Part shown: in pieces, positions 18,226 through 26,919 of the stretch
Numbering within the stretch: position 1 is the first letter of the stretch
Layout: each line of letters starts with the position of its first letter
NCBI GenBank assembly: GCA_020638695.1
Contig: JACKIB010000024.1
Span: forward strand, 18,008 to 82,007
From: Planctomycetota bacterium
Lineage (GTDB): Bacteria > Planctomycetota > UBA1135 > UBA2386
DNA: 64,000 bases
Direction: 5' to 3'
Translations under genes and position numbers: made by a program
The notes under the pieces: model-generated
Databases searched by the model: none
What the model was told of the DNA's origin: nothing
What the model saw: only the letters and a program-made list of their open reading frames with translations

Positions 18226-19352
18226 TTGGGTGACTTGCCGTCAGAACCGTTGCGTGGCGCGCCGCCAGGCGCGAGCTGGACCAGCACGCCTTCGCGCAAT
18301 TTGAACGAACCGGTGGAAGCGACCTGTTCGCCTTCCTTCAGGCCGCTGTGGATCACGATCTCGTCGCCGAGCATCGCGCCGCCCTTGACCCGACGTTGCG
18401 TGGCGCGGAGCTTGCCATCCTTGCCGTTGGCGAGCACGAACACGTGGTCGCCGGCCGGGCCGCGTCGCAGCGAGCTGACCGGCACGATCAACACGTCGTG
18501 CAGTGGCTCGACCGGGGTCTGCACCCGCACCGATGCGCCGGGTGGGGGGAGCACGCCACCCTCGAGCTCGGCACGAACCCACGTGCTGCGGGTCGCGGCT
18601 TCGACCCGCGCGTCGATCGCGACGATCTTCGCGACCGCGGGGGTGTTGCGTCCGACGAAGGTGACTCGCACCGCGGTGCCGGTCTGCAGCGTGCTCGCGG
18701 CCTCCTGGGTCACCGCGAAGTCGATGTGGATCGCGTTCGCTACTCCCTGCAGCGTGGTGACCGCGGTGCCGGCTTCGAGGTACTGGCCCTTGTGCAGGTC
18801 GACCATGCCGACTCGGGCACGGAACGGCGCGCGCAGTCGTTTGCGCTCGATCAGTGCCTTGACCCGGGCCACGTTGGCGAGCGTCTTGTCGTGCTCGGCC
18901 CGGGCCCGATCGACGTCCGCCGCTGACGCGCCTTGGTCGGCCATCGCCTTTTGCATGCGCGACAGCATCGATGCCGCGAGCCGCGCTTCGGCCTCGAGGG
19001 CCTTGAGCTCTGCCTCCTCGACGGTGACGTCGAGCTGCACCAGCAGCGTGCCGGGCTCGACCACCTGTCCGGTCGCGAGTTCGGCCTTCGCCACGGTCCC
19101 GGCGAGTTCGTTGCGCAGGGTGATGGAGCGAAGCGCGCGGGCGGTGCCGATCGCGGTGGTGGTGCGCGCGTACTTGCGCTTCGCCACACGGGCGGCCTCG
19201 ACCACTTCGGCGGGTTCGGGCTGGTGTTGGGCCGCTTGTGCTTCGGCGCGGTGAAGGTGGCGTTTCCACGCCGCGAGGCCGATCGTCGCACCTGCCGTCA
19301 AGGTGAGCAGGAGCGCGGTGGCCAGAGTCTGGGGGAATCGGGTTTGGGCCAT
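18222..19352 (-). CDS. RND efflux periplasmic adaptor (MFP/HlyD family)
   Basis: 376 residues. A single N-terminal membrane helix (about 9-28) is followed by the barrel-sandwich/lipoyl halves (SITLRNELAGTVAKAELATGQVV and RAPFRARVGMVDLHKGQYL, each shown in part), an alpha-hairpin rich in Ala/Glu (110-165), and the beta-barrel and membrane-proximal domains. The Gly/Ser/Lys C-terminal tail is disordered. It links the inner-membrane pump to the outer-membrane channel. First gene of the operon. A TAGACCGGTC element, also found upstream of the tetR gene, sits only a few bases before the start codon; no Shine-Dalgarno is seen. Confidence 0.93.
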   Translation of the reverse strand: MAQTRFPQTLATALLLTLTAGATIGLAAWKRHLHRAEAQAAQHQPEPAEVVEAARVAKRKYARTTTAIGTARALRSITLRNELAGTVAKAELATGQVVEPGTLLVQLDVTVEEAELKALEAEARLAASMLSRMQKAMADQGASAADVDRARAEHDKTLANVARVKALIERKRLRAPFRARVGMVDLHKGQYLEAGTAVTTLQGVANAIHIDFAVTQEAASTLQTGTAVRVTFVGRNTPAVAKIVAIDARVEAATRSTWVRAELEGGVLPPPGASVRVQTPVEPLHDVLIVPVSSLRRGPAGDHVFVLANGKDGKLRATQRRVKGGAMLGDEIVIHSGLKEGEQVASTGSFKLREGVLVQLAPGGAPRNGSDGKSPK

Positions 19353-19355
19353 GCG

Positions 19356-19370
19356 TAGACCGGTCGACTA
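19356..19370. promoter_or_regulatory. Candidate TetR operator of the efflux operon
   Basis: TAGACCGGTCGACTA lies 3 bp upstream of the adaptor start codon. Its first ten bases are identical to the site before the tetR gene (20151-20160), and GTAG/CTAC flanks form an imperfect dyad. A repressor bound here would cover the initiation region. Confidence 0.65.
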
Positions 19371-19522
19371 CTGGAAGTTCGGGGTTTCAGACCGTGCGTG
19401 CGGTGTGCAGGCGGGGGTCGAGCGAAGGGTGTCCGGCGGGGAACAGCGCCGCCGCCGGGCGTGGTTTCGGGTCCTGGGGGAGGGGTGTGCGGGGCTCGGG
19501 TCCGCCGGTGTCGCGGTGACGC
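19371..19522. other. Spacer between efflux operon and tetR
   Basis: GC-rich stretch that should hold the efflux operon promoter. No gene and no clear terminator for tetR is visible. Confidence 0.4.
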
Positions 19523-20143
19523 TCACGGGCGGGCGGTGCGACCTCCGCCGAACAAGGTGTCGAACACGAAGGTCTGGAAGTCGTCGAGTGGCGTGATGTC
19601 GCCCTCGATCTGCATGCGGATCGCCGCGCCTTCCCAGAGCATCACCAAGACGTTGGCCAACCGGTCGGCGTCCTGTTCGGGCGCGACTTGGCCGCTGGCC
19701 TGCGCTTCGCGGATGACCTGCGCCAGGATTGCACTCCACTGCTGGTAGGCACACTTCACCGCGGCGTGCACCGGAGGACTCAGGCTGGCGGTCTCGAGCG
19801 CGAGCTTGGGGATCAGGCACTCGACGGTCGGTCCCTTGGCTTCGCACTCGGTGCGGGCAAACTGGAACACCGCGCGCAGGCGGTCGAGCGGGGTCACCCG
19901 GCGGTTCGCGAGGATCGGCCGGATCTCCGCGAGGTGCTCATCACGTGCCCGCTCGATCAGCGCCACCCCGAACTCCTCCTTGGAGGCGAAGTAGTGGTAG
20001 AAGGAACCCTTGGGGACCCCGGCGTGCTGCAGCACCTCGGCGAGTCCGCACCCGTTGAACCCCTTGCGGCCGAACAACTCGGTGCCCGCAGCAAGCAGGC
20101 GCTCGCGGGAGTCTTGGTCACGAGGTGAGGCGGTGGGTCCCAT
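19523..20143 (-). CDS. TetR/AcrR-family transcriptional regulator
   Basis: 206 residues. The N-terminal helix-turn-helix is typical (RERLLAAGTELFGRKGFNGC, then LAEVLQHAGVPKGSFYHYF, residues 33-52). The ligand-binding half is family-variable, with RTECEAKGPTVECLIPKLALE recalling the YxaF/NemR-like subgroup. It lies upstream of and in the same direction as the efflux operon, 170 bp away, and both have a TAGACCGGTC element at the start codon. Autorepression and control of the pump by an unknown ligand are inferred. Confidence 0.93.
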   Translation of the reverse strand: MGPTASPRDQDSRERLLAAGTELFGRKGFNGCGLAEVLQHAGVPKGSFYHYFASKEEFGVALIERARDEHLAEIRPILANRRVTPLDRLRAVFQFARTECEAKGPTVECLIPKLALETASLSPPVHAAVKCAYQQWSAILAQVIREAQASGQVAPEQDADRLANVLVMLWEGAAIRMQIEGDITPLDDFQTFVFDTLFGGGRTARP

Positions 20144-20150
20144 CTTGGAG

Positions 20151-20166
20151 TAGACCGGTCAGTCTA
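20151..20166. promoter_or_regulatory. Candidate tetR autoregulatory operator
   Basis: TAGACCGGTCAGTCTA, inverted arms TAGAC and GTCTA separated by six bases, 7 bp upstream of the tetR start. It contains the perfect palindrome GACCGGTC and shares its first ten bases with the site before the efflux operon. Confidence 0.7.
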
Positions 20167-20332
20167 GTCTCGTTCCGCCTCGTGTCAAGCTCGGAATGCG
20201 GCGTGCGCCGCTCGCGTCGAACGGGGATCGTCGGAGGGTTCGACACCACGGGAAGCTCCGATCCCCAGGGGGGTTTCGGCCCGCGACGCGCCCCCGATCA
20301 AGCCCGGGTCGGAGCGGCCCGATAGTCAGCGC

Positions 20333-20917
20333 ATGGAACCGGTGGTGTGGAATGGGGTTGGATCGACCGAGCCGCAGGTGGGGGCGGGAGCTTTGTCGAG
20401 CGCTGCCGGGGCGCGGGCCGGTGCCACTCGGCGCTTCTGGCGCGATGTCTTGCTCGGCGGTGCGGCGATCTTCGCGATCCACATCTTCCTGGTGCAGATC
20501 TCGGTGGTGCGCGGGTCGTCCATGTCGCCCTCGCTGCGTGACGGGGATCGGCTGATGGTCGACCGCGTGAGCTACGCGATGACCGATGTGGCGCGTTTCG
20601 ACGTCGTCGTGTTGCGCTACCCGCGCAACCCCGAGCTCGACTTCGTCAAGCGGGTGGTCGGGTTGCCCGGCGACTTGGTGGAGATCGCAAACGGCCTCGT
20701 GCGGGTGAACGGGCAGGCGGTCCCCGAGGACTTCGCGCACATCTGCGATGTGCACTCACGCGGGGTGTGGCGCGTTCCGCACGACCGCTTCTTCGTGCTC
20801 GGGGACAACCGTCCGATCAGCTGCGACTCGCGCGAATTCGGCATGGTGGAGCGTCGGCTGTTGAAGGGCAAGGTGCGGGTGTGCTTCTGGCCGCTCGACC
20901 ACTTCACCGTGTTCTGA
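20333..20917 (+). CDS. lepB: Signal peptidase I
   Basis: 194 residues. A single membrane anchor (about 38-57) precedes the catalytic Ser63 in RGSSMSPSL. The general base is Lys106 in DFVKRVVGLPGD, and the S26 boxes FVLGDNRPISCDSREFG complete the active site. It cleaves Sec and Tat signal peptides at the periplasmic face. The protein is short for a diderm LepB (single anchor, no large insertion in domain II), closer to Gram-positive SipS in size. The first ~35 residues are low-complexity and could be trimmed if a later start is used. Confidence 0.93.
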   Translation: MEPVVWNGVGSTEPQVGAGALSSAAGARAGATRRFWRDVLLGGAAIFAIHIFLVQISVVRGSSMSPSLRDGDRLMVDRVSYAMTDVARFDVVVLRYPRNPELDFVKRVVGLPGDLVEIANGLVRVNGQAVPEDFAHICDVHSRGVWRVPHDRFFVLGDNRPISCDSREFGMVERRLLKGKVRVCFWPLDHFTVF

Positions 20918-21022
20918 GCCGCGGCGGCGGCGCGGAACGCGCTGCCGTCCGTCGTCCCGGGGGCCGACCGCGCCCTGGTCGATGACCTCGGATGTCGGTC
21001 CAGAACGCCGCAGCGTTGCGCT

Positions 21023-21703
21023 ATGTTCTCGTCGGTGCAGCCTGACGAGCGGATTCTGGTCACCGGGGGACTCACGGGCATCGGTGCGGGAATCGTCGAC
21101 GCTTTCCCCGGGCGGTGCGTGGTGTGGTCGCGGCGCAATGGCGTCGACCTCACCGACGAGGAATCGGTGGCGACCGCGGCGCGCGGGCTCCTCGCTGCAG
21201 GGTCACCACCGTTCGCGGTGGTGCACTGCGTAGGCGACTTCGACGAAGTCCCGCTGCTCGATGCAGATCTGCCGCACTACCGGCACATGCTCGACAGCAA
21301 CCTGACCTCGGCGTTCCTGGTGGTGCGCCATGTTGTCCCCGCGTTGGTTGCCGCGGGCCGAGGCCGGGTCATTCTGTTCTCTGCCGCGGGTGCTTCCGTG
21401 GCCGACGCCAAGCCGCGCGCGCCACTCTACTTCGCCGCCAAGGCGGGGCTCTCGGTGCTGGCTCGTACGCTGGCGCTGGAGGTCGCGGCGAGTGGGGTGA
21501 CGGTCAACGTCGTCGCCCCGGGCATCATCCGCCACCCGCATTCGCACCGGGTCAGTCAGGACCGGATGGCGCCGCGTGTGCCGATGGGGCGCGCCGGCGA
21601 GGTGCGAGACCTGCTCGGCGCGATTCGCCTCCTGCTGTCCGAGGAGGGCGCGTACATCACCGGCGCCGAACTCGTGGTCGACGGCGGCATCGGGCTGCGC
21701 TGA
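21023..21703 (+). CDS. Short-chain dehydrogenase/reductase
   Basis: 226 residues. TGGLTGIG (cofactor motif), the catalytic serine in ILFSAAGAS, YFAAK as YxxxK, and VNVVAPGIIRHP place it in the classical FabG-like SDRs. The second strand lacks the usual acidic residue (VVWSRRNGVDL), which favours NADP(H). It is slightly short (about 20 residues less than FabG), mostly in the first beta-alpha unit. The substrate cannot be deduced. It follows lepB by 105 bp. Confidence 0.88.
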   Translation: MFSSVQPDERILVTGGLTGIGAGIVDAFPGRCVVWSRRNGVDLTDEESVATAARGLLAAGSPPFAVVHCVGDFDEVPLLDADLPHYRHMLDSNLTSAFLVVRHVVPALVAAGRGRVILFSAAGASVADAKPRAPLYFAAKAGLSVLARTLALEVAASGVTVNVVAPGIIRHPHSHRVSQDRMAPRVPMGRAGEVRDLLGAIRLLLSEEGAYITGAELVVDGGIGLR

Positions 21704-21720
21704 CCTGCCCGCGCGCGGGG

Positions 21721-22698
21721 CTACTGGATGGTGACTTCCAGGCCGTTGGTGACGAGCAACGGGAACGCGCGCGTCGAGTTGTTGTCGATTGCGCCCATCT
21801 GCACCGTGAAGCCGATACCGCGCAGGTTCGGGTCGTTCGGGATCGGCAGCGGAGCGGAGAACGAACCCTCGGCGCGCGAGGCGGAGCCACCCGAGGTCGC
21901 CGCGGTGATCTGGATCTGCAGCGTGGTGCGGAGCACGCAGCCGGGCGCGCCGAGTGGCGCCATGTCGAATCCCCCGAGGTTCTTGCCGAGGCTCAGCATG
22001 AACAGCAGCGGCGCCGACGGCGGCAGCCCGAAACCTTCGACCTTGAATCCGGTGTTGCCGACGCTCGGTACCGACGCGCCGCCGAGTACCGAGAAGTTGC
22101 CGTACCCGTCGGAGCAGCTGTCGCCGACCGCCACGCAGCCGGTCGCGTTGGCGTAGAGGCGGACCGGCGTGCTCACGGTGTCGTTCGGGTTCGCGCCGTG
22201 GAATCCGAACATGTCTCCGGTGTTGCGCAGGTCGCCGTTCGCGGTGTTGACGGCGGTGTAGAGCTCGGCCAGGCCCGGCGTGGCGGGTGCCTTCCAGCTG
22301 AACGTCCAACTGCGGGCCGTCGACGCCATGTGGGTGATCGCGTCGCCGGCTGCGTTGGTGTAGGTGTTGGTGCCGGCGACGAACCCGCCGGCGGTGGCGT
22401 CCATGCAGAAGCCGCCGGCGTTGCCGGGGATCGCGGAGCTGCCGGTCAACGTGAGGCTGGTGCTCGCGCCGGTCGCGATCACGCGGTTCTGCACCGTCGC
22501 GGTCACCGTGACACCGCCGTGCGCGTTCAAGTGGCACTGCCCGCACGAGGTGCTGGCGACCCGCGTGAGGCTGCCGACATTGATCATGTCCACGACCGTG
22601 TTGGGGAACAGTCCGGTGCGCTTCGACAGTCCTGGCTCGGGGAAGAGCAGCACGACGGGGGTGGCGAGGGCGAGCAGTGTAGTCGTCTTGTGTTTCAT
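21721..22698 (-). CDS. Secreted one-heme beta-sandwich protein (choice-of-anchor V-like)
   Basis: 325 residues. A signal peptide (about 5-25) leads to a single c-type heme site CGQCH near residue 52, then a beta-rich domain like the Reelin/choice-of-anchor domain found after SxxCxxCH in secreted proteins. The last ~70 residues (IPNDPNLRGIGFTVQMG, TNGLEVTI) resemble a C-terminal beta module I recall as frequent in planctomycete exoproteins. The start at 22698 gives the signal peptide. Probably periplasmic or exported; role unknown, perhaps electron transfer or surface structure. Confidence 0.7.
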   Translation of the reverse strand: MKHKTTTLLALATPVVLLFPEPGLSKRTGLFPNTVVDMINVGSLTRVASTSCGQCHLNAHGGVTVTATVQNRVIATGASTSLTLTGSSAIPGNAGGFCMDATAGGFVAGTNTYTNAAGDAITHMASTARSWTFSWKAPATPGLAELYTAVNTANGDLRNTGDMFGFHGANPNDTVSTPVRLYANATGCVAVGDSCSDGYGNFSVLGGASVPSVGNTGFKVEGFGLPPSAPLLFMLSLGKNLGGFDMAPLGAPGCVLRTTLQIQITAATSGGSASRAEGSFSAPLPIPNDPNLRGIGFTVQMGAIDNNSTRAFPLLVTNGLEVTIQ

Positions 22699-23229
22699 GA
22701 GGGTCTCGGGGATCGAGGTGGCGCGCGCAGGTGCGCGTGTGCGGGTGCCTACGTGCATGTTTAGCCGACAGGATTGCGCAGTTGCACGAATCGTCGACGG
22801 TTTGCCGGTGCTGCCATCGGTCTGCGGTAGTGCGTCCCACGGTTGTCTCTGGCGCGCTTCCGCACACACAGTTCGGAAACCGGTCCCCAGAGCGCGAGCT
22901 TGTTCGGAAACCGGGCACCAGCCTGGAGTCTGCGCCACACAGCACGACAAGCTTCGGGATCCGCGCGCCTCTTCGCCCTGCTACCTCTGATGGCTCGCCG
23001 ATCCACCGACTCGACCGGGTCAGTGCAGTCTCGTCCCGCTGATGCGTCTGAATCCGTTCGGGTGGTTCGACGCGCAGCGTCACGACGCCATGCATGTTGC
23101 GCGCACGAGCCTCGCCGGCGCGACGACCACACGTCTGTCCGACTCAGCGAGAGGTGCGCGCGGAGTGCCCCGGGATCGCGCCACGGGGGGTTCTTGCCTA
23201 TCGCGGGCCAAGGCCGCACCGAGTGACTC
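22699..23229. other. Spacer with short tandem repeat
   Basis: No credible gene in over 500 bp. GTTCGGAAACCGG occurs at 22871 and again at 22902 (31-bp period, followed by CCAG-like ends). The stretch 23190-23229 reappears, inverted, at 53530-53583 as part of repeat family C. Confidence 0.5.
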
Positions 23230-23371
23230 GGGTGGGCGCGGCGCTGCGCGCCGCCATGAGACCTTGGCCGCTTGCTTGCTGGAGCTTCCGGGGCCGCTGC
23301 CTGCCAGCGAAACAGGTGCCACGTGTCATAAGAGGTACAGACGAATCTTCGCGTACCCGCACGATCCGCGG
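23230..23371 (+). repeat. Interspersed repeat family C, copy 2
   Basis: Colinear with the reverse complement of 12896-13040. Shared blocks in order: GCGCGGCGCTGCGCGCCGCC, GGGGCCGCTGCC, GTGTCAT, ATCTTCGCGT and GATCCGCGG. It ends 10 bp before the stop of the minus-strand FAH-family gene. Confidence 0.7.
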
Positions 23372-23381
23372 CCCCTGCAGC

Positions 23382-24254
23382 TCAGTCGGGCTGCGGCTCG
23401 CGGATCACCGGATTGGCGAGCACGCCGAGGTGCTCGATCACGCAGCGGACCACATTTCCCGGTTGCAGAGGTCCCACACCGGCAGGTGTTCCGGTGGCGA
23501 TGACGTCGCCGGGGCGCAGCGTCGTGTGCCGCGACAGGAACGCGATCGCCTCGGCGATTCCAGTGACCATCAAGGAGGTGTTGCTGCGCTGCCGCTCCGC
23601 GCCGTCGACCTCGAGCCATAGCTCCAAGGCGTTGGCTTCCGGAAGCTCGGTGCGCGGCACGACCCAGGGACCGATCGGGCAGAACGTGTCGAACGACTTG
23701 CAGCGCAGCCAGGGGTGCTGCTTGGCACGGTCGTCACCTTGCATGCGTCGCGCGGTCACGTCGTTGAGGATCGTGTAGCCGCCGACCAGTTCGAGGGCGT
23801 GCTCCGCGGCGACGTACTTGCGTCCACGGCGTTGCGGATCGGTGAACCCCAGGATGACCCCCAATTCGAGTTCGTGATCGATGCGGGTCTCCACCCAGTG
23901 CGGAAGCACGATCGGCGCGCCATGCGGCAGCAGCGTGTCGCGCAGCTTCGTGAACACGATCGGTTCCTCGGGAACCTCGGCTCCGAACTCCGCGGCGTGC
24001 GCCGCATAGTTCTTGCCGAGGCAGAGGATCTTGCTCGGCGCCGCCACCGGCACGTCGAACACCGGGTCGGGGATGGCTTCGCCTGCCTTGGCACGCAGCG
24101 CGCGCAGATCGAGCAACCGCCCATCTGCCAAGGCCGTCAGCTCATCGAGCGGCCCCAGGTCGAAGCAACCGTCCGACGGATCGAACACCCCGAGATGCCG
24201 GCTGCCGTCGCGACGGTGGGCGAACCACGCAAGGCGGTCCGGCTGCGGGCTCAC
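23382..24254 (-). CDS. Fumarylacetoacetate hydrolase-family protein
   Basis: 290 residues. The FAH fold signature is present: KILCLGKNYAAHAAE, the metal ligands E128 and E130 in DHELELGVILG with D165 in GGYTILNDVTAR, and KSFDTFCPIGPW. Family members are Mg-dependent C-C hydrolases, isomerases or decarboxylases (5-carboxymethyl-2-hydroxymuconate isomerase, acylpyruvase, oxaloacetate decarboxylase); the reaction here is not determined. The start is a GTG overlapping the upstream gene's stop (GTGA). No aromatic-degradation genes are nearby, so a housekeeping acylpyruvase-like role is as likely. Confidence 0.9.
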   Translation of the reverse strand: MSPQPDRLAWFAHRRDGSRHLGVFDPSDGCFDLGPLDELTALADGRLLDLRALRAKAGEAIPDPVFDVPVAAPSKILCLGKNYAAHAAEFGAEVPEEPIVFTKLRDTLLPHGAPIVLPHWVETRIDHELELGVILGFTDPQRRGRKYVAAEHALELVGGYTILNDVTARRMQGDDRAKQHPWLRCKSFDTFCPIGPWVVPRTELPEANALELWLEVDGAERQRSNTSLMVTGIAEAIAFLSRHTTLRPGDVIATGTPAGVGPLQPGNVVRCVIEHLGVLANPVIREPQPD

Positions 24255-26011
24255 CGGCAGTGTCCCAGCGCGATCATCGCGTAGGCCGTGCAGCAGAGGT
24301 CGAGCGACTCGTACCAGCGGCCATTCTCGCTGTTCAGCCACCCGCCGCTCTTGCCCTGCAGCGCCTCGAGCTTGGCGCGCATCGCCTGGCGCCAGTGCAC
24401 GGTACCGCTCGGCTGCGGTGCCGCACCGGGTGTGGCCTTGTCGCGGCTGAACAGCGTGATCTCCTCGATGCCCGCGGTGTCGAGGGCCTGCGCCATCACC
24501 ATGTAGTAGTAGTACAGTCCCTGGTAGCGCGCCTTCTTGCCGAGCCGCGGATCGCTGCCGGGGTTGGTGTCGAGATCCCAGTTGTTGCCGGCCCAACGGA
24601 CCACCGCCTGGATGCGCGGGTCGTCACGCTTGAGACCGCACAGGGTGTACGCCTTGAGCAGCGCGTAGGTCATCGATCCGTAGCTGCGCGGGATCTTGCT
24701 GCCGTCGGGCAGGTCGATGTAGCCGGCCGGCGAGTTGCCTTGAAAGTACATCGCCCCGCCGTCGTCGCCGCTGGTCATGGTCTGCCACTCGCCCGAGTCG
24801 TCCTTGGTGCGGTAGCGGAACGGGTTGACCTTCTTGAGATTCTGCGTGCGCTGCAGGAACACCAGTGCCTTGGCCAGGGCTTCGTCCTTGGCTTCGAGAC
24901 CTGATTCGCGCAGTGCCTGCACCGCCATGTGGGTGTTCGACAGATCACCGCGTTCGTCGCCGCCGTAGCCCATCGACCCGTAGTCGCGGTCGGATGGATC
25001 GTACTGCCGCGCTTCGACGTTCTGCATCGCCAGGATCCACCGCTGGGCGCGCTGCAGCACCGTGCGGTACGCCGGATCGCCCGAGCGGGACAGCGCCATC
25101 ACCGCGGCGCAGGTGGCGTAGTTGAGGCTGTTCGTCCCGATCGCACCGTCTTCGCGCTGCTGCGATGCGAGCCACGCCAGGCCCTGATCGATCACCTTCT
25201 GCTCGGCTGCACTGCGTCGATCGCGCGGCTTGGATTGCACGGCAGCGAGTGCCAATCCGCTCAAGCCGACGTCGAAGTGCTTGAGGAAACCCCCATCCTT
25301 GCCGGCGCGGACCGGCATGTAGAACTTGCCCGCCTCCTGCTTGGTCAACAGGAAGTCGATCCCGCGCTGCTGGACCGGGGACCACGCGGTGGACGCGGCG
25401 GTGGCCTGGGAGTTGTCGCCGCGCGCCGCGACTTGCGCGCGGACCATCTCGACCAACGCGCGGACATTGGCGCCCAGATCGGGCTTGCCGGAGCCGTCGG
25501 TCAACGGGCCGCGGGCGAGTTGCTTTGAGGTGGCGCCGAGCCCGTCGCCCGGTCGGACTTCGAGGAATGCGCTGCTGCGCTTGGGTGCCTGACGCCGCAC
25601 CCACGACAGACCGCTCTCGATCTCCTGGGCGTACGCCTTGGGTTCGAGCGCGCGCATCGCGTCGATCACCCAGAGCGTGGTCTCCACCGCGTTGCTGTCG
25701 CCCTTGTCGGCGAACGACCCGTCGGCGCGCCGGCACGAGAACAGGAACTTCATCGGTCCGCGCACGATCCGCCCATCCGACAGGCTGTAGAACCGGTGAC
25801 AGTTGCCCATCGCCGTCAGCACCATGGCGGTCTGGCGGCAGGAGCCATCGGCGAGCGATTTGTCGTCGTTGGTGCGGCGGGTGAAGAACCGCACCAGGCC
25901 GTCGACTTCGCGCGAGAACGGGCTGCGTTGCGCGGGGACGAGGTCGGCGGTGGTGACGATCGCCGCGAGCAAGGCGAGCGAGAGGTGCGGGCGCGTGAAG
26001 GAGCGGGCCAT
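24251..26011 (-). CDS. Secreted prenyltransferase/squalene-oxidase repeat protein
   Basis: 586 residues. A signal peptide (6-27, AQ cleavage) precedes repeated alpha/alpha-toroid units such as GLAWLASQQREDGAIG and AQRWILAMQ, and a C-terminal KLEALQGKSGGWLN; these are the QW-like repeats of squalene-hopene cyclase relatives. No catalytic DXDD motif is evident, so it is not a cyclase; secreted terpene-cyclase-fold proteins of this kind are common in Planctomycetota and of unknown function. The ATG at 26011 gives the signal peptide. Translationally coupled to the FAH-family gene downstream. Divergent from the transferase gene at 26130. Confidence 0.82.
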   Translation of the reverse strand: MARSFTRPHLSLALLAAIVTTADLVPAQRSPFSREVDGLVRFFTRRTNDDKSLADGSCRQTAMVLTAMGNCHRFYSLSDGRIVRGPMKFLFSCRRADGSFADKGDSNAVETTLWVIDAMRALEPKAYAQEIESGLSWVRRQAPKRSSAFLEVRPGDGLGATSKQLARGPLTDGSGKPDLGANVRALVEMVRAQVAARGDNSQATAASTAWSPVQQRGIDFLLTKQEAGKFYMPVRAGKDGGFLKHFDVGLSGLALAAVQSKPRDRRSAAEQKVIDQGLAWLASQQREDGAIGTNSLNYATCAAVMALSRSGDPAYRTVLQRAQRWILAMQNVEARQYDPSDRDYGSMGYGGDERGDLSNTHMAVQALRESGLEAKDEALAKALVFLQRTQNLKKVNPFRYRTKDDSGEWQTMTSGDDGGAMYFQGNSPAGYIDLPDGSKIPRSYGSMTYALLKAYTLCGLKRDDPRIQAVVRWAGNNWDLDTNPGSDPRLGKKARYQGLYYYYMVMAQALDTAGIEEITLFSRDKATPGAAPQPSGTVHWRQAMRAKLEALQGKSGGWLNSENGRWYESLDLCCTAYAMIALGHCR

Positions 26012-26129
26012 GATGGAGATGGGGTGCGGGGTCTGGATCCGGGATCGGAGCAAGGGTAGGACAGCGCGCTTGACAGCCCAAACGGTAACCCCTCGCGGCA
26101 GTTCAGGCGCCCCGTGGGCCGGGCCCGCG

Positions 26130-26738
26130 GTGGCGTACTTCGCCAAGGCTCCACGCCCCGGCTCGGTGAAGACCCGGCTGTGTCCACCGCTCACAACCGA
26201 GGAAGCCGCGGCGATCTACGGCGCTTTCCTGTGCCGGATCGTGGTGCCGGTACCGGGTGCGCGGACACACGTGTTCGGCTGGCCCGAAGATGAGCTGACG
26301 ATGATCGAAGCACACCTCGCACCGGAGGTGCGTAGCGGCGGCCTCGTTCTGCGCCCGCAACGCGGTGACGACCTGTGGGGGCGAATGCGCAGCTGCTTCG
26401 ACGAGTTGTTTGCCGCAGGGCACGCACCGGTGGTGATCCGCAACACCGACTCGCCCGAGGTGGGGGTGGAAACCGTGCGTGAGGCGATCGACCGTGCGGC
26501 CCCGGGGCGTGTCGTGCTCGGCCCCGATTTCGGCGGCGGCTACTACTTGGTGGCGTTGTGCGCGCCGTGCCCGGAGCTGTTCGCTCCCGTCGAGGGTGGT
26601 GCCGCCGCGGTGTTCACCGCGACCCGTGAGCGGGCGCGGCGGCTCGGGCTGGAAGTGGTGGAGCTGGTGCCGCGACCCGACGTCGACACCTACGCCGACC
26701 TGCTGGCGATGTGGGCGCGGCGCGTGGACCAGGGGTAG
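26130..26738 (+). CDS. TIGR04282/DUF2064 glycosyltransferase-like protein
   Basis: 202 residues from a GTG at 26130. VAYFAKAPRPGSVKTRLCPP at the N-terminus is the GT-A-like nucleotide-binding loop of the family, followed by GDDLWGRM, IRNTDSPEV (in place of the usual GSDCP) and LGPDFGGGYYLVAL; PDVDTYADL closes the fold. Family members are annotated as rSAM/selenodomain-associated transferase 1, with unknown acceptors. No upstream in-frame ATG improves the N-terminus, and the family normally begins close to FAKAP, so GTG 26130 is preferred. The partner rSAM and GT2-like selenodomain genes are absent here. Confidence 0.85.
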   Translation: MAYFAKAPRPGSVKTRLCPPLTTEEAAAIYGAFLCRIVVPVPGARTHVFGWPEDELTMIEAHLAPEVRSGGLVLRPQRGDDLWGRMRSCFDELFAAGHAPVVIRNTDSPEVGVETVREAIDRAAPGRVVLGPDFGGGYYLVALCAPCPELFAPVEGGAAAVFTATRERARRLGLEVVELVPRPDVDTYADLLAMWARRVDQG

Positions 26739-26919
26739 CGCGGAGAGCGCGCTCCACGGGGTCCGCGCGCACCACCCCATGGCATTGCGCACTCCGGGGC
26801 CCGGCGCCCGTCGCGCGGTCGATTTCGCATCGGCCCCGCGTGGATCGACATCGTGCACGGCCGTTTCGCGCCTTCCCCCGCGCCGCCGGTGCGGGGACGA
26901 TGCGGCTTCCATCGGACCC

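Noticed and set aside
15121..19254. Open frame of 1377 codons antisense to the RND efflux genes
   Set aside because: Composition is His/Arg/Asp/Gln-rich with no family signature; it is a by-product of high GC opposite well-identified genes.
22843..23621. Overlapping short frames in the spacer before the FAH-family gene
   Set aside because: They run through repeat family C and into the antisense of a real gene; composition is artefactual.
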